Shown piece after piece: positions 1 through 8,150 of a DNA stretch of 64,000 bases. The stretch covers positions 124,001 to 188,000 of the forward strand of contig NZ_CP115669.1 in assembly GCF_029203285.1 (NCBI RefSeq), given 5' to 3'. The notes beneath the pieces were generated by a model. It saw only the letters and a list, made by a program, of their open reading frames with translations, ran no database searches and was not told the DNA's origin. Made by a program: the position numbers and the translations under genes. This DNA is from Pseudomonas sp. PSE14 (GTDB lineage Bacteria > Pseudomonadota > Gammaproteobacteria > Pseudomonadales > Pseudomonadaceae). Every line of letters starts with the position of its first letter. Positions within the stretch are counted from its first letter, which is position 1.

Positions 1-602
1 GACAGCCCCAGGTGCCCGGCCATCGCGCCATGGGCCAGGCCGATGCCGACGATGGAGCCGATCAGCGTGTGCGACGAGGACACCGGCAGCCCCAGCCACC
101 AGGTGCCGAGGTTCCACAGGATCGAGGCGATCAGCAGGGCGAAGATCATCGCCAGCCCCGCGTTGCTGTCTACCTTGAGCAGCAGGTCCAGCGGCAGCAA
201 TGAGACGATGGCGAAGGCCACCGCGCCGCTGGAGAACAGCACGCCGAGGAAATTCCACAGCCCCGACCAGGCCACCGCGAAGCGTGGTGGCAGGGCGTTG
301 GTGTAGATCACCGTGGCCACGGCGTTGGCCGTGTCGTGGAAGCCGTTGATGAATTCGAAGCCCAGCGCCACCAGCAGGGCGATGACCAGGACCAGCATCG
401 GCCAGCCCGGTTGCAGCGATGTGCCGCTGGCGCGAATGTCCTGGCCGAGGCTGGTGAAGGTGAACACCAGGGCCCCGGCCAGCAGCAGAAAGAACGTCAG
501 GCGCCCCTTGAGGCCATGGGTTTCGCGCAGTACGGGGCTGATCGGGAACTGGGTCAGGCGCGAGGCGCGCATCACTTCCAGCAGGCCATAGCGGTCAAGC
601 AC
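1..602 (-). CDS. PiT-family inorganic phosphate transporter (C-terminus outside window)
   Basis: Integral inner-membrane phosphate permease, partial because the 3' end lies left of base 1. The translated N-terminus begins VLDRYGLLEVMRASRLTQFP and is followed by hydrophobic segments. The PiT signature GFHDTANAVATVIYT is present near residue 75, and a second conserved patch, PVSSSHTLIGS, lies near residue 178. The GTG at 602-600 is chosen because a GGAGGG lies 12 bases upstream, an in-frame stop lies 45 bases upstream, and no ATG occurs between them. It is divergent from the lipoprotein gene. PiT proteins symport phosphate or metal-phosphate with protons. I see no Pho box in the divergent region. 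The family call is firm; the ion preference is not determinable. Confidence 0.9.
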   Translation of the reverse strand, partial: MLDRYGLLEVMRASRLTQFPISPVLRETHGLKGRLTFFLLLAGALVFTFTSLGQDIRASGTSLQPGWPMLVLVIALLVALGFEFINGFHDTANAVATVIYTNALPPRFAVAWSGLWNFLGVLFSSGAVAFAIVSLLPLDLLLKVDSNAGLAMIFALLIASILWNLGTWWLGLPVSSSHTLIGSIVGIGLAHGAMAGHLGL

Positions 603-887
603 GGTAGTGGCGCTCCCTCCGGGGAGTGAATGGGATGTCGGTCACGGCGGATTCCTTGCGGTGATGCGCTACAGACTAGCCGCCCTGCGGGCGACCGGCC
701 TCAACGCAGGTCAATCGACAGCATTTTCCGGTTGCCAGCGGGCCGTTCGCCGGGAACCGCCGGACGGCCCGCTGGCGCCGATGCACGGCCCTATACTGAA
801 GCCTGGACGACCGGACGCGCTATGTGCCCGGCCAGGGTCAGGAGCGGGCGGCAGGTCCTTCGGACGCCGTCGAGCCGGCGAGCGGCC

Positions 888-2027
888 ATGAACAGTCTGT
901 GTTTCTGCAGTGCCATCGGGGCGCCCTGGCGACGGTGCGGTGTCCTCATGTTGCTTCTGCTGGCGCTGGCCGGTTGTTCCCATCGCCCCCCCGAGCCTGT
1001 CGGTCCGGTCAGCGAGGCCACCTGGCGGCAGGTGGACGCCGACATCGGCGCCGCCTCCCTCAATGCCACGTCCCAGGCCCGCGCCTACGCTGAAGGCGCC
1101 ATGGAGCACTGGATGGACCTGGTCTACCAGCGCACCGACAGCAAGTTCATCCCCTGGTTTTCCAGCTACTGGACGCAGCAATGGCTGAGCATGAAGGTCG
1201 CCTGGTACAAGATGGGCTCCCAGGGCGATCTCGATCCCACGGTGGATCGGCTGGCGGCCTACCTGCAGGAGGAGTACCACGAGCAGGTGCTGGTGCCGGT
1301 GGCCAGAGAGCTCGACCCCGACTCCATCATGGAAACCGCTGCCCGGCGTTACATCGGCGCGCTGGTGGAGGCCCTCGGCGCCATTCCCCAGCGCCGCGGC
1401 GTGCCGCAGAAGGCGTTCGACGAGCACCTGAAGGGCATTCCGGCGATTTCCCTCGGTCCGCCGTCGAGCCGCGACGCTTCGCTGTATGACGTGGTGCGCG
1501 CCAAGGACGTCGGCGAACTGCCGGCCTTCGCCGCGCTGATGCAGGAGATTCGCAAGGCGGCGGGCAAGGCGGGCGCCGGCACCAAGGTCAGCGGGGTTTC
1601 GCCGGTGGCCCAGCGAACCAGTGCCAAGCTGGTCAACGAGCTGCGCAATCGCAGCATCGCCGGGGTAGTCGCCAGCGCGGCCGGCAAGGTCGCGGGCTCG
1701 ATCATCTCGGTGGCTTTCACCCTGTTCAGCCTGAGCAGCAACGACCATGACCGGCCCGAGGTGGAAAGCCAGTTGCGCAAGGAGATCAACGAAGCCTTCG
1801 ACGAGCAGTGGCTGCTGCTGATGCACGACTCGCAGGGCGGGGTGATGGCGGGTGTCGACTATCTCGGCGGGCGGGTCCTGCAAAGCCTGACGGGGCAGCT
1901 GGCGCAACCGGTGGAGGATGAGCAGGGGACTGACGACGTTCAGTCCTTCGGCGCTACGCCGCCTCCGCCCATCGACGCCAGCGGCGGAATTCGTGTGCTG
2001 CGACAGGGGCAGGGGGCCGCCCCCTGA
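888..2027 (+). CDS. putative lipoprotein of unknown function
   Basis: A 379-residue protein with no family I recognise. The N-terminus has an arginine pair, a hydrophobic core and the lipobox LALAGC, so lipidation at Cys30 is expected (Cys10 of the alternative start at 948). The residues after the Cys are SHRPPEP, so outer-membrane sorting is possible. The mature part is mostly helical and charged. It has an Ala/Gly-rich hydrophobic stretch (around IAGVVASAAGKVAGSIISVA) in the last third and ends in a proline-rich tail (TPPPPIDASGG). No strong ribosome site precedes 888; the Met at 948 would give a more typical short signal peptide and is a real alternative start. It stands alone between the divergent phosphate transporter and the HAD gene. 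Confidence 0.7.
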   Translation: MNSLCFCSAIGAPWRRCGVLMLLLLALAGCSHRPPEPVGPVSEATWRQVDADIGAASLNATSQARAYAEGAMEHWMDLVYQRTDSKFIPWFSSYWTQQWLSMKVAWYKMGSQGDLDPTVDRLAAYLQEEYHEQVLVPVARELDPDSIMETAARRYIGALVEALGAIPQRRGVPQKAFDEHLKGIPAISLGPPSSRDASLYDVVRAKDVGELPAFAALMQEIRKAAGKAGAGTKVSGVSPVAQRTSAKLVNELRNRSIAGVVASAAGKVAGSIISVAFTLFSLSSNDHDRPEVESQLRKEINEAFDEQWLLLMHDSQGGVMAGVDYLGGRVLQSLTGQLAQPVEDEQGTDDVQSFGATPPPPIDASGGIRVLRQGQGAAP

Positions 2028-2113
2028 GCGCGACGTTCGGCGCCTGACGCTTCGCGCAGGCGGCCATGCGCAGTATCCTTGCCGCCCGACTTTCGCGGCC
2101 GGACGCTGATCCC

Positions 2114-2758
2114 ATGCATTACCAGAACATCCTCTTCGACCTCGACGGCACCCTCACCGACCCGCGTGAAGGCATCACCCGTTCGATCCAGTACGCCCTC
2201 GCCCAGCTCGGCATCGACGAGCCCGACCTGCGCCAGCTCGAACACTTCATCGGCCCGCCGCTGCTGCAGTGCTTCATGAGCACCTACGACTTCGACGAGG
2301 CGCGCGCCTGGGAGGCGGTGAACCACTACCGCGTGCGCTTCAAGGAAACCGGGTTGTACGAAAACAAGGTGTTCGATGGCGTGGGCGAGTTGCTCGAAAT
2401 GCTCGGCGGCCAGGGCCGCACGCTGTACATCTGCACCAGCAAGCCGACGGTGTTCGCCGCCGAGATCGCCCGGCACTTCGACTTCGCCCGAAACTTCAAG
2501 GTGATCTACGGCAGCGAGCTGGACGGCACGCGCACCAATAAGGTCGAGCTGATCGAGCACCTGCTGGGCATCGAGAAACTGGACCCTGCGCAGACGCTGA
2601 TGATCGGCGACCGCAAGCACGACCTGATCGGCGCCCATCGCAACGGCCTGTCTGCTGCCGGAGTGGGTTACGGATTCGGTAGCCGCGAAGAGCTGCTGGC
2701 GGAAAGCCCGGCGCATTACTTCGCGAGCATGGACGAGTTGCGCGCGGCGTTTGCCTGA
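2114..2758 (+). CDS. HAD-superfamily phosphatase (phosphoglycolate phosphatase-like)
   Basis: A 214-residue cytosolic Mg-dependent phosphohydrolase. Motif I is FDLDGTLTD at residues 9-17 (nucleophile Asp10, acid Asp12), motif II is the Thr/Ser of ICTSKP, motif III is the Lys of TRTNKVELI, and motif IV is GDRKHD. The insertion after motif I is a small helical cap (subfamily IA, the Gph/YfnB type), and the length fits. The start at 2114 gives the expected short N-terminus; an upstream in-frame Met would add 16 implausible residues. The substrate cannot be told from sequence: nucleotide monophosphates or phosphoglycolate are both possible. Confidence 0.85.
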   Translation: MHYQNILFDLDGTLTDPREGITRSIQYALAQLGIDEPDLRQLEHFIGPPLLQCFMSTYDFDEARAWEAVNHYRVRFKETGLYENKVFDGVGELLEMLGGQGRTLYICTSKPTVFAAEIARHFDFARNFKVIYGSELDGTRTNKVELIEHLLGIEKLDPAQTLMIGDRKHDLIGAHRNGLSAAGVGYGFGSREELLAESPAHYFASMDELRAAFA

Positions 2759-2867
2759 CGGCGTTGCGCCTCACCTGTAGGAGCAGATCTTATCCGCGAT
2801 GGCTGTGGCACGGCGTCGGGATTTCGCGGGCAAGGTCCGCTTGTACGAGATGCATCTACGCTCGGTT

Positions 2868-2990
2868 TGGCCCTCACCCTAACCCTCTCCCAGGGGGAGA
2901 GGGGACCGTTCGGTGCAGGATGAAACCTTCGCGTCAGCCGGCTCGGACTGCCACCTCTCCCTGAGGGAGTGGGCTGGGGTGAGGGGTAGG
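2868..2990. repeat. inverted pair of CCCTCTCCC hairpin elements in a 305-base gap
   Basis: The gap 2759-3063 has no gene. It starts with a GTAGGAGCAGATC...TCCGCGATGG element at about 2778. That is followed by CCCTCACCCTAACCCTCTCC with its own hairpin partner GGGGGAGAGGGGAC, then by an inverted copy (CCACCTCTCCCTGAGGGAG, GGCTGGGGTGAGGGG) ending near 2990. The same paired arrangement recurs at 30475-30603, 40061-40221 and 53742-53893. A second GTAGG-type half site and a GCTCCTACGCGATG stretch close the gap. It may act as a bidirectional transcription barrier between the convergent HAD and M20 genes. Confidence 0.75.
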
Positions 2991-3063
2991 CATCGGCTCG
3001 GACTACCCGGAAGAAGACAGTTGCTCCTACGCGATGCACACCTCGCGCGCGGCTTTGCTCACA

Positions 3064-4215
3064 TCAGCCGCGCAGCCACTCCGCCAGGCGCGCCATCATC
3101 GCGTCGCACTTGGCCAACTGTTCCAGGCTGACGAACTCGTCCGGCTTGTGCCCCTGGTCCATGCTGCCGGGGCCGCAGACCACGGTGGGAATGCCGACCT
3201 GATCGAACAGCCCGCCCTCGGTGCCATAGGCCACGGTGGAGAACTCGCGGGAGCCGCTGAGCAGGGCGATCAGGTCGGCCGCCTCGGTCTGCGGGTCGGT
3301 AGCCAGTGCCGGGTAGGCGGACAGCGGGGTGAAGCGGATGTCCGCCTCGGCCTTCACTGCGCGCATCTTCGGCAGCAACTCGGCTTCGGCGTAGTCGCGC
3401 AGGTCATCGGCGACCTGTTGCGGGTCGTCACTGGGCAGCGCGCGCACTTCGAAATCGAACTGGCATTCGGCGGGCACGATGTTCAGTGCGCGGCCGCCAT
3501 TGATAACGCCGGTCTGCACGGTGGAGTAGGGCGGGTCGAAGCGCGGGTCGTGGCGCGCAGGCTCCGCCAGGCGGGTGCCGATCTCACCGAGGCGGCCGAT
3601 CAGCTTCGCCGCGTACTCGATGGCGTTCACGCCCTGCGGTGCATAGGCCGAGTGGCAGGCCGCGCCATGGACGCTGCAGCGCATCGCCAGCTTGCCCTTG
3701 TGCCCCAGCACCGGCTTGAGTTCGGTGGGTTCGCCAATGATGCAGACCATCGGCTTGTGTTCGCGCTGCTCCAGCGCGGTGATCAGCGAGCGCACGCCCA
3801 GGCAGCCGACTTCCTCGTCATAGGAGAAGGCCAGGTGCACCGGCAGGCGCAACGGCTGGGCGAGGAAGGCCGGAACCGCCGCCAGCACGCAGGCGATGTA
3901 GCCCTTCATGTCCGCGGTGCCGCGACCATAGAGGCGGCCGTCGCGCTCGGTCAGCTCGAACGGCGGGACCGTCCAGTTCTGCCCGTCCACCGGCACCACG
4001 TCGGTATGCCCGGACAGGCAAACGCCGCCGCGATCCCGCGGGCCGAGGGTGGCGTAGAGGTTGGCCTTGCCGCCTTCGGCGTCGTAGAACAGCTCGCTCT
4101 CGACGCCTAGACCTGCGAGGTAGTCGCGGATGTATTCGATCAGCGCCAGGTTGGGATTGCGGCTGACGGTGTCGAAGGCGATCAGCTTGGCGAGGATTTC
4201 ACGGCTGGTAGACAT
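3064..4215 (-). CDS. M20 family deacylase, ArgE-like (acetylornithine deacetylase type)
   Basis: A 383-residue cytosolic dizinc amidohydrolase, the usual length of ArgE. Metal and catalytic motifs are SGHTDVVP (His, Asp), GRGTADMKG (Asp), the YDEEVG Glu pair and the C-terminal PGSMDQGHKPDEF histidine. ArgE hydrolyses N-acetylornithine, but pseudomonads make ornithine through the ArgJ cycle. Its position as the last gene behind FMO, RidA-like and DUF1028 genes suggests a catabolic N-acyl amino acid substrate instead (inference). About 120 bases and a GTAGGAGCGAG repeat separate it from the DUF1028 gene, so it may be only partly co-transcribed. Confidence 0.8.
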   Translation of the reverse strand: MSTSREILAKLIAFDTVSRNPNLALIEYIRDYLAGLGVESELFYDAEGGKANLYATLGPRDRGGVCLSGHTDVVPVDGQNWTVPPFELTERDGRLYGRGTADMKGYIACVLAAVPAFLAQPLRLPVHLAFSYDEEVGCLGVRSLITALEQREHKPMVCIIGEPTELKPVLGHKGKLAMRCSVHGAACHSAYAPQGVNAIEYAAKLIGRLGEIGTRLAEPARHDPRFDPPYSTVQTGVINGGRALNIVPAECQFDFEVRALPSDDPQQVADDLRDYAEAELLPKMRAVKAEADIRFTPLSAYPALATDPQTEAADLIALLSGSREFSTVAYGTEGGLFDQVGIPTVVCGPGSMDQGHKPDEFVSLEQLAKCDAMMARLAEWLRG

Positions 4216-4241
4216 GGTCGGGTCCTGCTTCTTTGCTTTTT

Positions 4242-4323
4242 GTAGGAGCGAGCTAGCTCGCGAACAAACCCTGCAGCGAGGCAGGGGTCGCGAGCAAGGA
4301 CTAGGCGTCCCCCTCGCTCCTAC
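4242..4323. repeat. GTAGGAGCGAG element with 11-base inverted ends
   Basis: GTAGGAGCGAG at 4242-4252 and CTCGCTCCTAC at 4313-4323 are perfect inverted ends of an 82-base element. Inside lie further GAGCTAGCTCGCG and CTGCAGCGAGGCAG dyads. The same ends occur as a minimal hairpin at 43460-43485 and as an inverted pair at 60493-60564, so this is a dispersed family. It sits inside the operon, between the DUF1028 and M20 genes. Confidence 0.8.
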
Positions 4324-4335
4324 ATGTTCAAGGCA

Positions 4336-5010
4336 TCACTCGTCGCCCGGCACGCCGTAGCTCGGCGCCTTGGTCGGGTCGAGGGCGCGGGTGAGGTAGT
4401 CCTGCAGCTGCGGCTTGTAGGCGACCCAGAGCTTTTCCAGCTCATCGATCGGCGCCTCGTCGGCCCAGTCTACGCGCAGGTCGACGATCGGCCAGACCAG
4501 ATCGCCCACCACCTTCATGGCCGCCGAATGCACCGGACCGGCTTCGCCACCGGCGGCCATCGCCGCCTGCATGGCCGCCAGCAGACGCTCGGCCAGGCAG
4601 CCGTCGGCCTGCTCGAAGGCGCGGGTCATGGCTTCCATCACCGCCGTGGAGGACAGCAGGTTGCCCGCCGCCACGCAGTTCTCGCCGGCTACCGCGTGGT
4701 TCACACCCAGCGCTTCGCTGCCGGTGAACAGCGCGACCTTGCCGTGCTGGTCGATCACGGTCACCTGGCGGTACTGGCTGTAGCCGTTGCTCGACAGCGC
4801 CTTGTCCAGTGCCGCGCCAGGCTCCAGGCCGGTTTCCAGCAGGTCGAGGATCTGCGGGCCGAGGGCCGGCAGGGTGACGTTCTGTGTGGCCACCGCGCCA
4901 ACGCCGGCGCGTACCCAGGGGCAACGGGCGCCCACGGCAATGCTCGAGGAGCTGATGGCGATACCCAGCTGGCCGGTCTCGGCGCAGCGTCCAACGATGG
5001 AAAAGGTCAT
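4336..5010 (-). CDS. DUF1028 family protein (Ntn-hydrolase-like fold)
   Basis: A 224-residue cytosolic protein matching the DUF1028 family by its N-terminal MTFSIVGRCAETGQLGIAIS and the GARCPWVRAGVGAVATQNVT block. The family is thought to have an Ntn-hydrolase-like fold, and members often neighbour peptidase or RidA genes. No signal peptide. An AAGGAG lies 5 bases before the ATG, giving a good start. It is the third gene of the operon and starts 87 bases after the RidA-like gene. The reaction is not established; a hydrolytic step on an amide released by the upstream monooxygenase/RidA pair is an inference. Confidence 0.85.
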   Translation of the reverse strand: MTFSIVGRCAETGQLGIAISSSSIAVGARCPWVRAGVGAVATQNVTLPALGPQILDLLETGLEPGAALDKALSSNGYSQYRQVTVIDQHGKVALFTGSEALGVNHAVAGENCVAAGNLLSSTAVMEAMTRAFEQADGCLAERLLAAMQAAMAAGGEAGPVHSAAMKVVGDLVWPIVDLRVDWADEAPIDELEKLWVAYKPQLQDYLTRALDPTKAPSYGVPGDE

Positions 5011-5097
5011 GGGAGCTCCTTAATCAATCCTGTGTCGTAAACGACAAAACGGCGAGGCAGGGAAATCCCCGCGTCGCCGCTTCGCCTCAGCCATTCA

Positions 5098-5508
5098 TCA
5101 GTCCGGAATGACCGCGATGACGTCGATTTCCATCAGCCACTGCGGCTGGCCCAGGGCCGATACCACGAGGCCGGTGGAGATCGGGAACACGCCCTTCAGC
5201 CACTTGCCGACTTCCTGGTACACCGGCTCGCGGTAGCGCGGGTCGATGATGTAGGTGGTGGTCTTGACGATGTGCGACAGGTCGCTGCCGGCTTCTTCGA
5301 GCAGCTGCTTGACGTTCTTCATCGCCTGCTCGGCCTGGGCGCGCGGGTCACCCAGCCCTACCAGGTTGCCCTCGAAGTCGGTGCCGACCTGGCCGCGTAC
5401 GTACACGGTGTTGCCGGCGCGTACGGCCTGGCAGAGGTCGTTGTCCAGGGTCTGGTTCGGGTAGGTGTCCTTGGTGTTGAACATGCGGATGCGAGTATGG
5501 GTAGGCAT
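5098..5508 (-). CDS. RidA/YjgF-family protein, non-canonical (Rid4-7 type)
   Basis: A 136-residue Rid-fold protein. The fold is recognisable from QAVRAGNTVYVRGQVGTD, the QAEQAMKNVKQLLEEAGSDL helix, and the C-terminal ISTGLVVSALGQPQWLMEID. Archetypal RidA enamine/imine deaminases carry a catalytic Arg in the last motif; here that position is part of TGLVVSALG and no Arg is present, as in the Rid4-7 subfamilies. The ATG ends only 3 bases before the stop of the monooxygenase gene, so the two are translationally linked. This favours a role in hydrolysing or isomerising the imine the monooxygenase makes (inference). Confidence 0.85.
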   Translation of the reverse strand: MPTHTRIRMFNTKDTYPNQTLDNDLCQAVRAGNTVYVRGQVGTDFEGNLVGLGDPRAQAEQAMKNVKQLLEEAGSDLSHIVKTTTYIIDPRYREPVYQEVGKWLKGVFPISTGLVVSALGQPQWLMEIDVIAVIPD

Positions 5509-5511
5509 CTC

Positions 5512-6840
5512 TTACTCCCAGGAAGCGGCTTTTTGAACGGAGGCTTCGCGCTGCGAAGCGTCCTGGTATTCGACATATTTACGCTGGGTGGCGATGTGGC
5601 CGGCCACGTGCTTGGCGTCGTGCCAGACACCCCAGATGAACGAGGAGCCCCGGCGCGACAGCCACGGCAGGCCGACGAAGTACACGCCCGGCTCGCGGGA
5701 TACGCCACGCTGGTGCTTGGGCTTGCCCTTCTCGTCGAAGGCATCGACCTGCAGCCAGTTGAAGTCCACGGCATAGCCGGTGGCCCAGATGATCGAGGTG
5801 ATGCCGGCGGCGGCCAGGTCCAGTTCGAGGATCGGGTTGCGTACGCATTCGGCGTCCGGGTAGACCTTGCGGGCCTCCGGCTCTTCCGGCAGGTCCAGGC
5901 CGTTGCGCTCGATGTAGGCATCGGCGGCGTCCAGCAGGCCCAGGTAGTTCTCGTCGCCCGCCTTGAGGTTCTTCAGCAGGTCGTCCTGGAAGGTCACCTT
6001 GCCACCTTCGAAGGCCTTGGTCAGGCCGACCAGGGTGATGCCCTCGTTGGCCAGGCGGCGGAAGTCGATGGTCTCGCCACCACGGGCACCGCTCACGGCG
6101 ATGGTCACGTGCTCGCGACCCGGCTGCACTTCCTCGGCGTCCCACAGGCCGAGCACACCCAGCCACCAGACGAAGTCACGGTTGCGGTAGGAGCGCGGCG
6201 GACGGTCATGGGCGCCCACGGAGAGGAAGACCTTCTTGCCGGCGCGGTTCAGTTCGTCGGCGATCTGCACGCCGGAGGAGCCGGCGCCCACCACCAGCAC
6301 GGCGCCTTCGGGCAGCTGCTGCGGGTTGTAGTACTGGGCCGAGTGGATCTGCTGCAGGCTCTCGGTCTTCGGCGCGATGGCGGGGATCACCGGACGCTGG
6401 AACGGGCCGGTGGCGGAAACGATGCGCAGGGCCTGGAGGGTACCTTCGGAGGTTTCCACAGTGAAGCCGGGACGGCCGTTGTTGCGGGTCACCTTCTTCA
6501 CTTCCACGCCGGTGTGGATCGGCGCGTTGAATTGCTTGGCGTAGGCGACGAAGTAGTCCGCTACCTGCTCCTTGGCCGGGAACTCATCCGGGCCGACGGA
6601 GAATTCCATGCCCGGGAAACGGTCGTGCCAGGCCGGGCCGTTGGCGACCAGGGAGTCCCAGCGACCGGTGCGCCAGGCTTCGGCGATGCGGCTCTTCTCC
6701 AGCACGATGTGCGGTACGCCCAGGCTGGTCAGATGCTCGCTCATGGCCACGCCGGCCTGACCGGCGCCAACGACCAGCGTATCGATTTCCAGGTTTTCGA
6801 GCGACTTCTTGGCGAAGGCGTTCGGATTCAGCTCGGTCAT
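5512..6840 (-). CDS. flavin-containing monooxygenase (CzcO / class B type)
   Basis: A 442-residue FAD and NAD(P)H-dependent oxygenase, first gene of the operon. The FAD Rossmann motif is VGAGQAG at about residues 24-30, and the NADPH Rossmann motif is VGAGSSG near residue 186. An ATGY motif (IIWATGYAVDF) near residue 360 is typical of N-hydroxylases and FMOs. A GAGGAAG precedes the ATG by 6 bases. Class B oxygenases of this kind oxidise amine nitrogen, sulfur or carbonyl carbon; pairing with a Rid protein points to an amine whose product is an imine or unstable hydroxylamine. The substrate is unknown. Confidence 0.85.
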   Translation of the reverse strand: MTELNPNAFAKKSLENLEIDTLVVGAGQAGVAMSEHLTSLGVPHIVLEKSRIAEAWRTGRWDSLVANGPAWHDRFPGMEFSVGPDEFPAKEQVADYFVAYAKQFNAPIHTGVEVKKVTRNNGRPGFTVETSEGTLQALRIVSATGPFQRPVIPAIAPKTESLQQIHSAQYYNPQQLPEGAVLVVGAGSSGVQIADELNRAGKKVFLSVGAHDRPPRSYRNRDFVWWLGVLGLWDAEEVQPGREHVTIAVSGARGGETIDFRRLANEGITLVGLTKAFEGGKVTFQDDLLKNLKAGDENYLGLLDAADAYIERNGLDLPEEPEARKVYPDAECVRNPILELDLAAAGITSIIWATGYAVDFNWLQVDAFDEKGKPKHQRGVSREPGVYFVGLPWLSRRGSSFIWGVWHDAKHVAGHIATQRKYVEYQDASQREASVQKAASWE

Positions 6841-7107
6841 GGCTTGCTTCCTCTGACTCTGATCTCGTTGTTCTGCTTGTTGCGGCTAGTAGCGAGGTGC
6901 TTGGGCGCATTCTGTTCAGAGGCTGGCAATAGCGAAATTATGTTTTTTGTAGTCGCTGGCTAGGGAAAAGCTGTCGGGCCGCAAGCCACGCGGCATGCGG
7001 GCCGAAAGGGCGGGGGTATAGGATTTTTGGTGGCTGGGGTGACAAATTGGATAGGCAGCGTGTGGGCAGGGCGCCGTAGGCGGTTTTTCCAGGCTTTGGG
7101 TCAGCCG

Positions 7108-7218
7108 CGTAGGGCGTACAACCGTTCGCGGTTGTACGCCGATATACCTTGCCCTATCGCAGCTCCGTGGCTGATCTCGGCATGCCTTGAAGTCACGCGG
7201 AGCGTTATACGCCCTACG
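7108..7218. repeat. CGTAGGGCGTA terminal-inverted-repeat element, in a 386-base gap
   Basis: In the gap 6841-7226, CGTAGGGCGTA (7108-7118) and TACGCCCTACG (7208-7218) are perfect 11-base inverted ends of a 111-base element. Just inside the left end is a perfect hairpin, GGCGTACAACCG-TTCG-CGGTTGTACGCC. Close relatives are at 57761-57889 and 21800-21937. The remainder, 6841-7107, is the leader of the monooxygenase operon and is locally AT-rich (around 6920-6960), presumably holding the promoter. I see no open reading frame there. Confidence 0.85.
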
Positions 7219-7226
7219 GGTACGGA

Positions 7227-8147
7227 TTATCGGCTCTCCGCCACCGCCTCCAGGAACCGCTCCAGCACCAGGTTCGGCCGGCGGCCCTTGCGGGTGACCA
7301 CGGTCAGCGGGATGTCGTAGTGGAAGCGCTCCGGCCGCAGCGCCCGCATGCGGCCCTGGGCGACCCAGTCGGCGGCGTAGTGGTCGGGCAGGTAGCCGAT
7401 GTAGCTGCCGGTGAGGATCAGGAAGGCCATGCCCTCGCGGTCGGAGGCATTGGCGCCGCCGCGCAGTTCCTGATGCCGCTCCTGCGCCTCGGCGGGGATG
7501 CGATAGCTCGGCGCCACGGCATCGCAGGTGTGCACCTCCTCCACCGTGATGCTCGCGTCGTCGCGCTCGAACAGCGGGTGTTCGCGGCTGCAGTACAGCA
7601 ACGAGCGTTCTTCATAGAGAGAGGAGTACTCCAGCCCCGACAGCGGACTGATCAGCGGCACCACGCCCACGTGCAGGCGTCCGTCGAGCACGCCCAGCTC
7701 GATCTCGTTGGGCGTGGTCATGCCGATATTGATCCGTACCCCCGGCCCGCTGGCCTTCAGCGCGCGCAGGGCATGGGTGATGCGCATCTGCGGCAGAGTC
7801 ACCAGGTTATTGATGATGCCGATGTTCAGCGCGCCGCGCAGGTGTTGGTGCAGCTCGTTCACCTCCGCGCGAAAACCCTCCAGCGCCGCCAGCAGCGACT
7901 GGGTGGCGCGGTACACCTCGCGGCCCTCGTCGGTCATGGCGAAGCCGGCGCGGCCGCGCTGGCACAGGCGCATGCCCAGACGTTTCTCCAGGTCGCCCAT
8001 GTGCAGGCTGATGGCCGAGCGGCTGATGCCCAGCGTGCTTTCCGCGGCCGAGAAGCTGCCGCACTCGACTATGGTTTTGAAGATGCGCAGCAGGCGGATC
8101 TCGAAGTCGCTGACCTGGCCCAGGGAGGGCGCGCGGGATTTTGCCAT
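7227..8147 (-). CDS. bauR: LysR-type regulator of beta-alanine catabolism
   Basis: A 306-residue LysR regulator. The N-terminal winged HTH is clear (RIFKTIVECGSFSAAES, then LGISRSAISLHMGDLEKRLG), followed by the effector-binding domain. It is divergent from bauA with 137 bases between starts, the arrangement of P. aeruginosa bauR/bauA, where BauR activates the beta-alanine genes. Two dyads between the genes (8151-8200) are candidate binding sites. The name rests on synteny with bauABC and on the family. Confidence 0.8.
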   Translation of the reverse strand: MAKSRAPSLGQVSDFEIRLLRIFKTIVECGSFSAAESTLGISRSAISLHMGDLEKRLGMRLCQRGRAGFAMTDEGREVYRATQSLLAALEGFRAEVNELHQHLRGALNIGIINNLVTLPQMRITHALRALKASGPGVRINIGMTTPNEIELGVLDGRLHVGVVPLISPLSGLEYSSLYEERSLLYCSREHPLFERDDASITVEEVHTCDAVAPSYRIPAEAQERHQELRGGANASDREGMAFLILTGSYIGYLPDHYAADWVAQGRMRALRPERFHYDIPLTVVTRKGRRPNLVLERFLEAVAESR

Positions 8148-8150
8148 TTT

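Noticed and set aside
630-887. In-frame extension of the lipoprotein gene to 630
   Set aside because: It would put about 86 Arg/Pro-rich residues before a clear lipobox signal peptide.
2759-3063. CRISPR-like array
   Set aside because: Repeats are few, palindromic and not regularly spaced; they belong to a dispersed family found at many other gaps.
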